Below, one piece after another: positions 1 to 6,239 of a DNA stretch of 6,239 nt. The notes beneath the pieces are model-generated. The model saw only the letters and a list, made by a program, of their open reading frames with translations, did no database searches and had not been told where the DNA came from. The translations under genes were made by a program, and so were the position numbers. Source of the stretch: an uncultured Bacilli bacterium (GTDB taxonomy: Bacteria > Bacillota_I > Bacilli_A > RF39 > UBA660); NCBI GenBank assembly GCA_910583945.1, contig CAJTYF010000060.1, positions 1-6,239 on the forward strand, written 5' to 3'. The stretch's first letter is position 1, and the number at the start of each line of letters is the position of its first letter.

Positions 1-18
1 TACAGATTACAATTGTCC

Positions 19-459
19 TTATAAATATTGTCTAAAAAAGTGTTGACAATCCATATCTTTTCCTAATCCAGAATAACTAATATAAAATACTACATTTTGT
101 CCTTTTTCTTTCAATAATTTCACTCTTTTAATTATTTCATCAGTTATTTTACATTTTGTAATAATAACTAAGTCATTCATAACATTTCTTTTATCTAACT
201 CATCTAATAGTTGCAATAAATAATTAATATTTTTAGGATTAACAAACACATCTGTGTTAGGAAGTAAACAAACTGGAATGTCTTTATCATAATATTTATA
301 ATTTAACAATTCACTTACTGATTCTTCTGATGTTGCTAATATTTTAGGCATACAACTATTATCACCAGTTGCTTGTAATAGACAATATTTACATCCATTA
401 GGACAACCAACTATTGAATTAATAGCAAGCCAACTAGAGTGCATTTCAATTACAGACAT
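19..459 (-). CDS. Radical SAM protein, N-terminal part; frame ends prematurely
   Basis: This encodes the start of a radical S-adenosylmethionine enzyme. C19, C23 and C26 form the CxxxCxxC motif (CPNGCKYC) that ligates the [4Fe-4S] cluster which cleaves SAM. Strand-like stretches follow at residues 63-72, 97-106 and 123-131, as expected for the first half of the partial TIM barrel; SYSGLGKDMD lies at 128-137. The start is secure: AGGTGAT at 464-470 sits 4 bases upstream of the ATG, and an in-frame TAG directly precedes it. Only 146 residues are encoded, whereas a radical SAM core alone needs roughly 200 or more. The frame stops soon after a run of six A (plus strand 34-39). Dropping one base there gives HFLDNIYKDNCNL and stays open to the window edge, so the gene probably continues past position 1. 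The substrate is unknown and I cannot assign a subfamily. Its own predicted promoter separates it from parC. Confidence 0.8.
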   Translation of the reverse strand: MSVIEMHSSWLAINSIVGCPNGCKYCLLQATGDNSCMPKILATSEESVSELLNYKYYDKDIPVCLLPNTDVFVNPKNINYLLQLLDELDKRNVMNDLVIITKCKITDEIIKRVKLLKEKGQNVVFYISYSGLGKDMDCQHFFRQYL

Positions 460-463
460 CTAA

Positions 464-495
464 ATCACCTCGTTTTAATGGTAATTATTCTAACA
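464..495 (-). promoter_or_regulatory. Predicted extended -10 promoter and RBS of the radical SAM gene
   Basis: On the minus strand TGTTAGAAT (495-487) matches an extended -10 element (TGn plus TAGAAT, 5 of 6 to TATAAT). No good -35 hexamer lies 17 bases upstream, which is tolerated when TGn is present. The predicted transcription start near 480 gives a leader of about 20 bases that contains the strong Shine-Dalgarno AGGTGAT (470-464). This is a prediction by eye from motif match and spacing. Confidence 0.45.
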
Positions 496-520
496 TAAAG
501 TTTTCAAAATTACTTCCAAA

Positions 521-537
521 GATAGTAAAAAACTATC
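521..537 (-). terminator. Weak hairpin downstream of parC, possible terminator
   Basis: GATAGT (521-526) and ACTATC (532-537) form a perfect 6-bp inverted repeat with a 5-base loop, starting 25 bases after the parC stop codon. On the minus strand the hairpin is followed by only TTT before GG, so the U-tract is poor and the stem is AT-rich. Its position suits the end of the parE-parC operon, but strong termination is not supported. Confidence 0.3.
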
Positions 538-561
538 AAATCTTAAAATTCAATAGTCACT

Positions 562-3075
562 TTATAATTTAAAATCGTCTAAAAAATCATCAATTGTTAA
601 CTCTTTTACTTTATTTTCTTTTGGTTCATCTCTTTGCTCTAAGTTCTCTTTTTTTAGAAAACTTATAAAATCGCTCTTTTTATTTATAGTATCTATTTTA
701 TTTTTAGTCATTAAAGAACCCGTACTTGCTAAATCCATAATGGCTATATCACTATTTTTTATTTCTTTTATTTCACTATCGCACTTTATTAAAATCGTGT
801 CTTTAGACTCACTTGCTATAGCGTTCATGATTTGATAATTTACAGATTTTACTTTTTTTATAAGCGTATTGCCTCTTTTCGCACGTCCTGTTTTCTCTAA
901 GTCACTTATTTTTACTCTTTTTGCGGTATTTTGGTTCGTAAAGACATTTAAATAGGCACTTTCCTCGTAACTGATTCCACTTACAACTTCATCTTCTTTT
1001 AAGTTTATTCCTTTAACTCCTGAGGCCTTAATTCCTGTTAGAGGCACCTCATCGTTTTCAAACAAGCAATAATAGCCATTCTTACTAGTCATTAAAATAT
1101 TTTTCTGGGCTTCCATTACACTTACAACTTCGTCGTCTTCTTTCAGTTTTATTGCAGAAATGGTTTTAGAAAATCGGGTGACTTCGTAGTCTTCCATCTT
1201 ACTTTTTTTAATCATACCGTTTTTCGTTACTGTTAAAATGTCTTTATTTTTATCACTCATGACTAATGAGGCGATTACTTTTTCGCTACTTGCCATCGTG
1301 ACGATATTGTTGATGTGTTTTCCAAGTTCTTTCCATTTTCCATCAGGGATATTATAAACAGGCATATAAATGTAATTTCCTAAGTTTGTGAAAAGTAAAA
1401 TAGTATCTAAAGTACTCACTTCATAAAGACCTGTTATGAAATCCCCTGGTTTTAAAGTAGTTTCTTCATTGTTGCTTGATTGATAAGATTTCGAACTTAC
1501 TCTTTTAATGTATCCTTCATTCGTCACTACAACTACAACATTTTCTTTAGGAATCATATCGGTTTTGTCTAATTTAATTTCAGTAATTTCATCTTTAATA
1601 ATCGTTCTTCTATCGTTAGCGTATTCTTTTTTAATAATTTTAAGCTCGGTTTTCATCACATGTTTTAAGGCTTCTTCATTGTTTAAGATTTGTTCCCAAA
1701 TAAAGATATTCTTTTTTAATTTTTCCATTTCTTCTTTTAATGCTTCAATATCCGTATTGGTTAAACGATAAAGTTGTAATTCTACAATAGCCTTAGATTG
1801 TTCAAAAGTGAAATCGTATTCTTTACATAAATTGTCAATCGCATCGCTTTTATTTTTACTTCCTCTAATAATACGAATAACTTCATCTAATATGCTTATG
1901 GCTTTTACTAATCCTTCTAATATATGAAAGTCAAATCTGGCTTTTTTTAGATCCCATTCGGTTCTTCTTCTTATGACTTCTTTTTGATGATTGATAAAGG
2001 CATCTAGTATTTCCATAATGCCTACTAATTTAGGGCGACGATTGACAATGGCGACCATATTAAAGTTGTAATTTACTTGAAGGTCGGTATTTTTATATAA
2101 ATAGTTTAAGACAAGTTCTGGATTGGCATTATTTTTTAAGTCAATTACAATACGTGCCATGTGTTCGTGGTCGGATTCATCGATGACTTCGTTTATTCCT
2201 TCGATTTTTTTATCCACTTTGATTTCGGTGATTTTTTTAATCAATTGCTCTTTTACTACTTCATAAGGAATGGAATGAACAATGATTTGATTGGATTTAT
2301 TTGATTTTACGATTTCACAATCCGCTTTTAATATGACTTTTCCTTTTCCTTTAGTGTAAGCATCAATAAGACCCATTTTCCCTTCAATGATTCCTCCTGT
2401 TGGAAAGTCTGGACCTCTTAATATTTCCATCAGTGTCTCAAGCTTACAGTTAGGTGATTCAATACGTTTGACGGTGGCATCAATGACTTCACCTAGGTTG
2501 TGAGTAGGAATATTGGTGGCATATCCCGCACTAATTCCAGTGGATCCATTGACTAAAAGATTCGGAAAAGAAGCTGGTAAGACGGTTGGTTCTAGTTCTT
2601 CATCATCAAAGTTATAGGCCATTTCAACGGTATCTTTATTAATCGATTCGAGCATGGTTTCAGATAATTTAGTAAGCCTTGCTTCTGTGTAACGCATAGC
2701 GGCTGGACCATCCCCATCAATAGATCCATTGTTACCATGAATATCAATGAAAGTTTCTCGCATTTTCCAATTTTGACTCATACGAATTAAGGCATCATAA
2801 ATAGAAGAATCGCCATGAGGATGAAATTTTCCCATGATTTCCCCTACGGCACGTGCACTTTTACGATGCGGCTTGTCGTGCTTAAATCCAGAGATAAACA
2901 TACAGTAAAGAATTCTTCTTTGAACTGGTTTTAATCCATCTCGAACATCTGGTAAAGCTCTTTCTTGAATGATTTCTTTTGAATATCTTGCAAAGCCAGA
3001 CTCCATAATCTCTTCTAAACTGTAATCGTATATTTTTTCAATTATTTCTTTGGTACTATTTTTTTTCTTTGGCAT
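562..3075 (-). CDS. parC: DNA topoisomerase IV subunit A
   Basis: ParC is the DNA-cleaving subunit of topoisomerase IV, which with ParE decatenates daughter chromosomes. Of 837 residues, about 30-500 form the breakage-reunion domain. It includes DVRDGLKPVQRR (43-54), the HPHGDSSIYD winged-helix segment (85-94) and RYTEAR, with the catalytic tyrosine at Y129 and R128 beside it. A coiled-coil and dimer-gate stretch lies around 365-490. From about 510 comes the C-terminal beta-pinwheel with recurring blades (for example VVVVTNEGYIKR, ILTVTKNGMIKK, ILMTSKNGYYCL). HGNNGSIDGDGPAAM (113-127) is the ParC version; GyrA normally has GHGNFGSIDGD followed by alanines. No GyrA-box of the QRRGGKG type is visible. 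GRAKRG (730-735) is the degenerate equivalent often seen in ParC. The last 35 residues are a charged tail. The start is supported by AGGAAAG (3092-3086) and an in-frame TAG just upstream. It lies 69 bases after parE with no terminator between, so the two are probably cotranscribed. Confidence 0.96.
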   Translation of the reverse strand: MPKKKNSTKEIIEKIYDYSLEEIMESGFARYSKEIIQERALPDVRDGLKPVQRRILYCMFISGFKHDKPHRKSARAVGEIMGKFHPHGDSSIYDALIRMSQNWKMRETFIDIHGNNGSIDGDGPAAMRYTEARLTKLSETMLESINKDTVEMAYNFDDEELEPTVLPASFPNLLVNGSTGISAGYATNIPTHNLGEVIDATVKRIESPNCKLETLMEILRGPDFPTGGIIEGKMGLIDAYTKGKGKVILKADCEIVKSNKSNQIIVHSIPYEVVKEQLIKKITEIKVDKKIEGINEVIDESDHEHMARIVIDLKNNANPELVLNYLYKNTDLQVNYNFNMVAIVNRRPKLVGIMEILDAFINHQKEVIRRRTEWDLKKARFDFHILEGLVKAISILDEVIRIIRGSKNKSDAIDNLCKEYDFTFEQSKAIVELQLYRLTNTDIEALKEEMEKLKKNIFIWEQILNNEEALKHVMKTELKIIKKEYANDRRTIIKDEITEIKLDKTDMIPKENVVVVVTNEGYIKRVSSKSYQSSNNEETTLKPGDFITGLYEVSTLDTILLFTNLGNYIYMPVYNIPDGKWKELGKHINNIVTMASSEKVIASLVMSDKNKDILTVTKNGMIKKSKMEDYEVTRFSKTISAIKLKEDDEVVSVMEAQKNILMTSKNGYYCLFENDEVPLTGIKASGVKGINLKEDEVVSGISYEESAYLNVFTNQNTAKRVKISDLEKTGRAKRGNTLIKKVKSVNYQIMNAIASESKDTILIKCDSEIKEIKNSDIAIMDLASTGSLMTKNKIDTINKKSDFISFLKKENLEQRDEPKENKVKELTIDDFLDDFKL

Positions 3076-3144
3076 ATATTTATCACTTTCCTACTCTGTA
3101 ATTTCATTTCTGTTTCAGTGGATTATTTTCAGGATTTATTTTTT

Positions 3145-5052
3145 CTACTTTCTAAAATCATCTTCTAAAGTAAAGTCAACGTTTTCATTAATCCATTCTT
3201 TACGAGGCTCAACTTGATCTCCCATTAAAAGATGAATTCTTTTTTCGGCGAGGGCGGCATCTGTTAAATTCACTCTTAAAAGTCTTCTATTGGCTGGGTC
3301 CATCGTGGTTTCGTAAAGTTCATCGTCATTCATTTCCCCAAGACCTTTAAATCGTTGTAATTTATATTTTCCTTTGATTGCTTTAGTTTTTTCTTCTAAT
3401 TCTTCATCCGTAGCAATATACTCTTTTCCTTTATTTCCGACTTCAATGGAATACAAAGGAGGGGTTGCGATGTAAAGCATTCCCTCTTCTATTAAAGGAC
3501 GCATGAAACGATAAAAGAAAGTAATCAGTAATATTTGAATATGAGAACCATCCACATCGGCATCGGTCATAATAATGACTTTGCCATAATTTGAGTCTTT
3601 AGCATCAAATTCCGGACCAATACCAGCACCAATTGCGTACTCAATTTGTTTTAGTTCAGCATTGGCTTCAATGTCATGGGTACTTGCTTTTTCACAATTT
3701 AACACTTTTCCTCTTAAAGGGAGAATGGCTTGGGTTTCACGATTTCTAAAAGACTTAGCTGACCCTCCGGCACTGTCTCCTTCGACTAAGAAGAGCTCAT
3801 TTTTGGAAGCGTCTTTTCCCGTTGCTTTCGCGAGTTTCTCACTTAGTAACTTTTCTTTACTATTTTTTCCTCCACCTTTTCGGGCCGCTTCACGGGCTTT
3901 TCGAGCCGCTTCTCTCGCCACTTTACTTTTTAGAGCTTTATCTAAAATGGTTAAGGCAATTTCTTTATTTTCTTCTAAAAAGAATTTGATGTTTTCGTAA
4001 GTGATGGATTCGGTAATACTTTTCGCCTCAGGTGTGCCTAGTTTACCTTTCGTTTGCCCTTCAAATTGTAATAATTTTTCGGGAATCTTTAAACTAATGA
4101 CCGCACTTAAACCTTCTCTTACGTCACTTCCTTCTAAATTGCTGTCTTTTCCTTTAATTAAGTTGTTGTTTTTAGCGTAATCATTGAAGGCTTTTGTGAT
4201 ACCGGTTTTGAAACCTACTTCATGAGAACCCCCATCTCCCGTTTTGACGTTGTTAACGAAACTTAAAATATTTTCGTTATAGGATTCACTATATTGAAGC
4301 GCAATATTTACTTCAATTTCATTTTTGGTACCATTAAATTGAATCACTTTATGTAAGATTTTTTTGTTTTCATTGATGTATTCAACAAAACTACAAAGAC
4401 CATTTTCATAATGAAATTTGGCTTCTTTATTATCCGCTTCATCTTTGATTTCTACTGTTAAGTTTGGAAGTAAAAAGGCGCTTTCTTGCATACGCTCTAC
4501 TATTGTGATATAGGAAAAAGAACAATTTTTAAACATATCATAATCCGGTAAAAAAGTAACAGTGGTCCCAGTTTTTTTGGATTCGCCAATTGTTTTTAAA
4601 GGACTTTCGACTATTCCTCCATCTTTAAAGCGAATATTACTTATTTTTCCTTCATTATAAATCGTGACATCCATTTTTTTTGATAAGGCATTGACAACAC
4701 TTGCCCCAACACCGTGTAATCCACCGCTTACTTTGTAACCTTCACTTTCAAATTTTCCGCCAGCATGAAGAACCGTATAAATCACTTCAGGAGTAGAACG
4801 ACCACTTTCATGCATTCCAATTGGAACACCTCGACCGTTATCGCTAATGGTTATACTTTCGTCTTTGTTAATGGTTATTTTTATAGTATCGCCATAACCA
4901 TTTATAATTTCATCAATAGCATTATCAACAATTTCCCAAACGAGATGATGTAATCCTCTTTTATCTGTTGACCCAATATACATTCCTGGTCTTTTTCTTA
5001 CTGCTTCTAAACCTTCTAATATTTTAATCGAAGAGGCATCGTATTTTGTCAT
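3145..5052 (-). CDS. parE: DNA topoisomerase IV subunit B
   Basis: ParE is the ATPase subunit of topoisomerase IV. The 635 residues hold a GHKL ATPase domain with the catalytic base E40 and Mg-binding N44 (WEIVDNAID), DNGRG (71-75) and the glycine-rich lid GGLHGVGASVVNAL (110-123). A transducer domain follows with the QTK loop (333-335). The TOPRIM domain has EGDSA (424-428) and the DADVDG acidic cluster (D497, D499, D501). The C-terminal motif is LQRFKGLGEM (565-574). TPEVIYTVLHAGGKF (87-101) and the AREAARKAREAARK linker (379-392) fit ParE better than GyrB. The start is fixed by GGTGAT (5061-5056) 3 bases from the ATG and by an in-frame TGA five codons upstream. The stop is TAG. One oddity is AKSFRNR (432-438) where relatives normally have AKxGRxR. 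parC follows directly, as in many Bacillota. Confidence 0.96.
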   Translation of the reverse strand: MTKYDASSIKILEGLEAVRKRPGMYIGSTDKRGLHHLVWEIVDNAIDEIINGYGDTIKITINKDESITISDNGRGVPIGMHESGRSTPEVIYTVLHAGGKFESEGYKVSGGLHGVGASVVNALSKKMDVTIYNEGKISNIRFKDGGIVESPLKTIGESKKTGTTVTFLPDYDMFKNCSFSYITIVERMQESAFLLPNLTVEIKDEADNKEAKFHYENGLCSFVEYINENKKILHKVIQFNGTKNEIEVNIALQYSESYNENILSFVNNVKTGDGGSHEVGFKTGITKAFNDYAKNNNLIKGKDSNLEGSDVREGLSAVISLKIPEKLLQFEGQTKGKLGTPEAKSITESITYENIKFFLEENKEIALTILDKALKSKVAREAARKAREAARKGGGKNSKEKLLSEKLAKATGKDASKNELFLVEGDSAGGSAKSFRNRETQAILPLRGKVLNCEKASTHDIEANAELKQIEYAIGAGIGPEFDAKDSNYGKVIIMTDADVDGSHIQILLITFFYRFMRPLIEEGMLYIATPPLYSIEVGNKGKEYIATDEELEEKTKAIKGKYKLQRFKGLGEMNDDELYETTMDPANRRLLRVNLTDAALAEKRIHLLMGDQVEPRKEWINENVDFTLEDDFRK

Positions 5053-5055
5053 GTT

Positions 5056-5096
5056 ATCACCAAATCAAGTATAACATAAAAAAAAATAACAAGCAA
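5056..5096 (-). promoter_or_regulatory. Predicted extended -10 promoter and RBS of parE
   Basis: On the minus strand TGTTATACT (5076-5068) matches an extended -10 (TGn plus TATACT, 5 of 6). A weak -35, TTGCTT (5096-5091), lies 17 bases upstream. The spacer contains a run of nine T (5086-5078). The Shine-Dalgarno GGTGAT is at 5061-5056. The predicted transcription start near 5061 would leave a leader of only about 10 bases starting at the Shine-Dalgarno, which is tight. A promoter further upstream is therefore also possible. Confidence 0.4.
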
Positions 5097-5347
5097 AAAA
5101 TGTGTAAAGTATTTGTCTTATTTCTATACCTCTTACAAAATTTGATTATTTTTATACATTTGCATAGTATTTCAAATTTAGAACTTTTTCTAATATCAAA
5201 AAATAAAAAAATCAGAATTTTTCACATTTATGAAGTTTCTCTCTTTTTTAGCCTTTATATTTTCTCCTACATAGTCTGCTAAAGTTGGCGTCACCTCATT
5301 TCCACTTCTAAGCATCAATTAATAAAGTAAATCCTTTAAACTGATTT
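5097..5347. other. AT-rich intergenic stretch upstream of parE, no secure gene
   Basis: This stretch has no convincing gene. On the minus strand a 39-codon ORF (5315-5196, starting MLRSGNEVTPTLADYV) has protein-like composition in its first half. However, it lacks a Shine-Dalgarno at a usable distance and ends in a low-complexity FF-rich tail. An AGGTGA sequence (5296-5291, minus) has no start codon at proper spacing: the next ATG is 18 bases on and is followed at once by TAG. The rest is A/T runs. It may be plain spacer or the remnant of a decayed gene; I cannot decide. Confidence 0.35.
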
Positions 5348-5509
5348 TTAATCCACTTCAACATAAATTTCACTACCAAAAGACTTTAACACCACATCAT
5401 TAATTTCAACCAAATCTTCTAAATTGCTATTTTCTATGGCAACCATAGTCATCACTACTTCATTTATTAAAAATACATAAAAAAAGAACACTTTTGTCCT
5501 TTTAAACAT
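5348..5509 (-). CDS. Possible small ORF, 53 residues, unrecognised
   Basis: An uninterrupted minus-strand frame runs from ATG at 5509 to TAA at 5350-5348. The N-terminus (MFKRTKVFFFYVFLINEVV) is basic then strongly hydrophobic, like a membrane anchor or signal segment. The remainder is acidic and protein-like (DLVEINDVVLKSFG). An internal ATG at 5452 would give 34 residues. Against it: the Shine-Dalgarno is weak (only AAGA close to the ATG), and the Phe-run codons coincide with the T-tract of the predicted terminator of the upstream gene, which would itself explain the hydrophobic start. I recognise no family. It could be a small membrane protein, a gene remnant or a chance frame. Confidence 0.2.
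   Translation of the reverse strand: MFKRTKVFFFYVFLINEVVMTMVAIENSNLEDLVEINDVVLKSFGSEIYVEVD
5479..5503 (-). terminator. Rho-independent terminator of the tail-like gene
   Basis: On the minus strand AAAAGGACA (5503-5495) pairs with TGTTCTTTT (5490-5482) across a 4-base AAAG loop. The stem has 9 pairs including one G-T wobble and runs into seven consecutive T (5485-5479). On the opposite strand the wobble becomes an A-C mismatch, so the signal favours minus-strand transcription. It lies about 50 bases after the stop of the repeat-protein gene and separates that gene from parE. Confidence 0.65.
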
Positions 5510-5550
5510 TTATCTTAAAATTAATCTCTTTTTATGTATATCTTATAAAT

Positions 5551-6239
5551 TTACATCCAATAATACGTGACTGTTTGAACATTATTTGCCCATATATTAA
5601 ATGTGGTATCATTAACTTTACTTATGCTTAATCCATAACCACCGGTTTTTCCATTTACCCATGCTGCACTAAAAGCTCCACTTGCTGAACCAAAAGCAAC
5701 TATAATGGACAGCTTTTCAGAAAAAGAAATACTTTTAGTATAACCCCCATCATTTGGACAATTAAAAGAGGCACTTTGCAATTGTGCGCTAATTTTACTC
5801 TTTTCTATTTTTACTTTACTAGATGTATCATAATAACCCGTTGCTGGTATCGTTACATAGGTATAAGTTGCATCACTAGTGGTTGTACTAGCTGTTACGG
5901 TAGCTCCTGCTTTATTCGACATACTTCCTGTTATTTTATTTCCTTTTACATACGCTGTTTTTCCACTTAGTATTTGACTCGCTTCAGCGTTTGCATCACT
6001 TGTAAAAGTTTCTGCTACTCCAAACAAACTGATTCCACTTTTTATATTACTGGCTACTAGATGAACATCTCCTTTAATAATTTGGTCTCCATTTAGATAT
6101 TGACCTGAAGAGATAGTTTGATCTGTTGTTCCTGGAATACCGGTACTTCCTTCTAACATTTCGGTACTCGTGACACTTCCATTGGTTTTATATTCTTTTA
6201 ATTCACTGTATAATTTATCTAGTGTTTCAGTTAAATTCT
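5551..6239 (-). CDS. Phage-tail-like or surface repeat protein, 3' part (5' end outside window)
   Basis: The frame is open from the window edge to TAA at 5553-5551, giving 228 visible residues. The first internal Met codon (6159) has no Shine-Dalgarno at normal spacing, and 26 sense codons precede it, so the real start is beyond 6239. The visible N-terminal part (LTETLDKLYSELKEYK) is helical or coiled-coil-like. It is followed by Ser/Thr/Gly/Asn-rich beta-type sequence with recognisable units: TISSGQYLNGDQIIKGD, NIKSGISLFGVAETF, ASQILSGKTAYVKGNKITGS and TIPATGYYDTSSKVKI. Such units are common in tail-fibre, baseplate and other structural proteins of phages of Gram-positive bacteria, and in some surface or pilin-like proteins of the same hosts. 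The last 75 residues look like a compact beta domain ending in TVTYYWM. There is one cysteine and no transmembrane segment or LPxTG anchor in the visible part. The exact role is unresolved; a terminator follows. Confidence 0.65.
   Translation of the reverse strand, partial: NLTETLDKLYSELKEYKTNGSVTSTEMLEGSTGIPGTTDQTISSGQYLNGDQIIKGDVHLVASNIKSGISLFGVAETFTSDANAEASQILSGKTAYVKGNKITGSMSNKAGATVTASTTTSDATYTYVTIPATGYYDTSSKVKIEKSKISAQLQSASFNCPNDGGYTKSISFSEKLSIIVAFGSASGAFSAAWVNGKTGGYGLSISKVNDTTFNIWANNVQTVTYYWM

Noticed and set aside
1508..1771. Plus-strand open frame of 87 codons inside parC
   Set aside because: It is antisense to a well-matched ParC coding sequence and has the Ser/Phe/Leu-rich composition of a shadow frame.
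3877..3915. Short GC-richer direct repeat as a possible element
   Set aside because: It simply encodes the REAARKA-REAARK linker that is normal in ParE.
3662..4000. Plus-strand open frame of 112 codons inside parE
   Set aside because: It is antisense to conserved ParE TOPRIM and linker codons. Its repetitive AAS/FRAA composition is the complement of the REAARKA repeat.
562..5052. Assignment of the pair as gyrB-gyrA
   Set aside because: HGNNGSIDGDGPAAM, the lack of a GyrA-box, TPEVIYTVLHAGGKF and the AREAARK linker all fit ParC/ParE better.
5204..5225. A/T-only inverted repeat (AAAAAT ... ATTTTT) as a terminator
   Set aside because: The short stem contains no G-C pairs and such pairings are expected by chance in sequence this AT-rich.
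5046..5282. Plus-strand open frame of 78 codons upstream of parE
   Set aside because: It consists of low-complexity Lys/Ile/Phe-rich codons from A/T runs, overlaps the parE start and promoter, and has no Shine-Dalgarno.
5776..5970. Plus-strand open frame of 64 codons opposite the repeat protein
   Set aside because: It is Cys/Tyr/Ile-rich, the complement of Ser/Thr codons in the real minus-strand frame.
6157..6159. ATG at 6159 as the start of the repeat protein
   Set aside because: There is no Shine-Dalgarno at normal spacing, and the frame is open through 26 further codons to the window edge.

Overview
The window is AT-rich and all of its convincing genes lie on the minus strand. It is read here as chromosomal DNA of a low-GC Gram-positive bacterium (Bacillota/Mycoplasmatota-like). 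The evidence is the composition, the Shine-Dalgarno sequences of the AGGTGAT type, the parE-parC gene order, and protein motifs closest to those I know from Bacilli. Tryptophan is encoded by TGG at the codons I checked and TGA acts as a stop, so this is not a Mycoplasma-type recoded genome. I cannot name the genus from sequence alone.

Layout, read in the direction of transcription (from high to low coordinates). (1) At 6239-5551 is the 3' part of a Ser/Thr/Gly-rich protein with repeat motifs typical of phage tail, baseplate or surface proteins of Gram-positives; its 5' end lies outside the window. (2) It is followed by a probable Rho-independent terminator at 5503-5479. (3) A stretch of about 500 bases (5550-5053) follows without a secure gene. 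It holds one possible 53-codon small ORF, AT-rich filler, and a predicted extended -10 promoter just upstream of parE. (4) parE (5052-3145) and parC (3075-562) form an operon with a 69-base spacer and encode the two subunits of topoisomerase IV. (5) After a weak hairpin and another predicted extended -10 promoter comes a radical SAM gene (459-19). Its reading frame stops far too early for the family, probably because of a one-base slip in an A6/T6 run at 34-39.

How the genes work together: ParE (ATPase/TOPRIM) and ParC (DNA breakage-reunion and DNA-wrapping domain) assemble as an A2B2 enzyme that decatenates replicated chromosomes. The radical SAM protein and the phage-tail-like protein have no visible functional link to topoisomerase IV; they are separated from it by predicted promoter or terminator signals. 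I found no convincing undescribed system. The items most worth a second look are the broken radical SAM frame, the unusual TOPRIM-adjacent loop of ParE, and the identity of the truncated repeat protein at the right edge.
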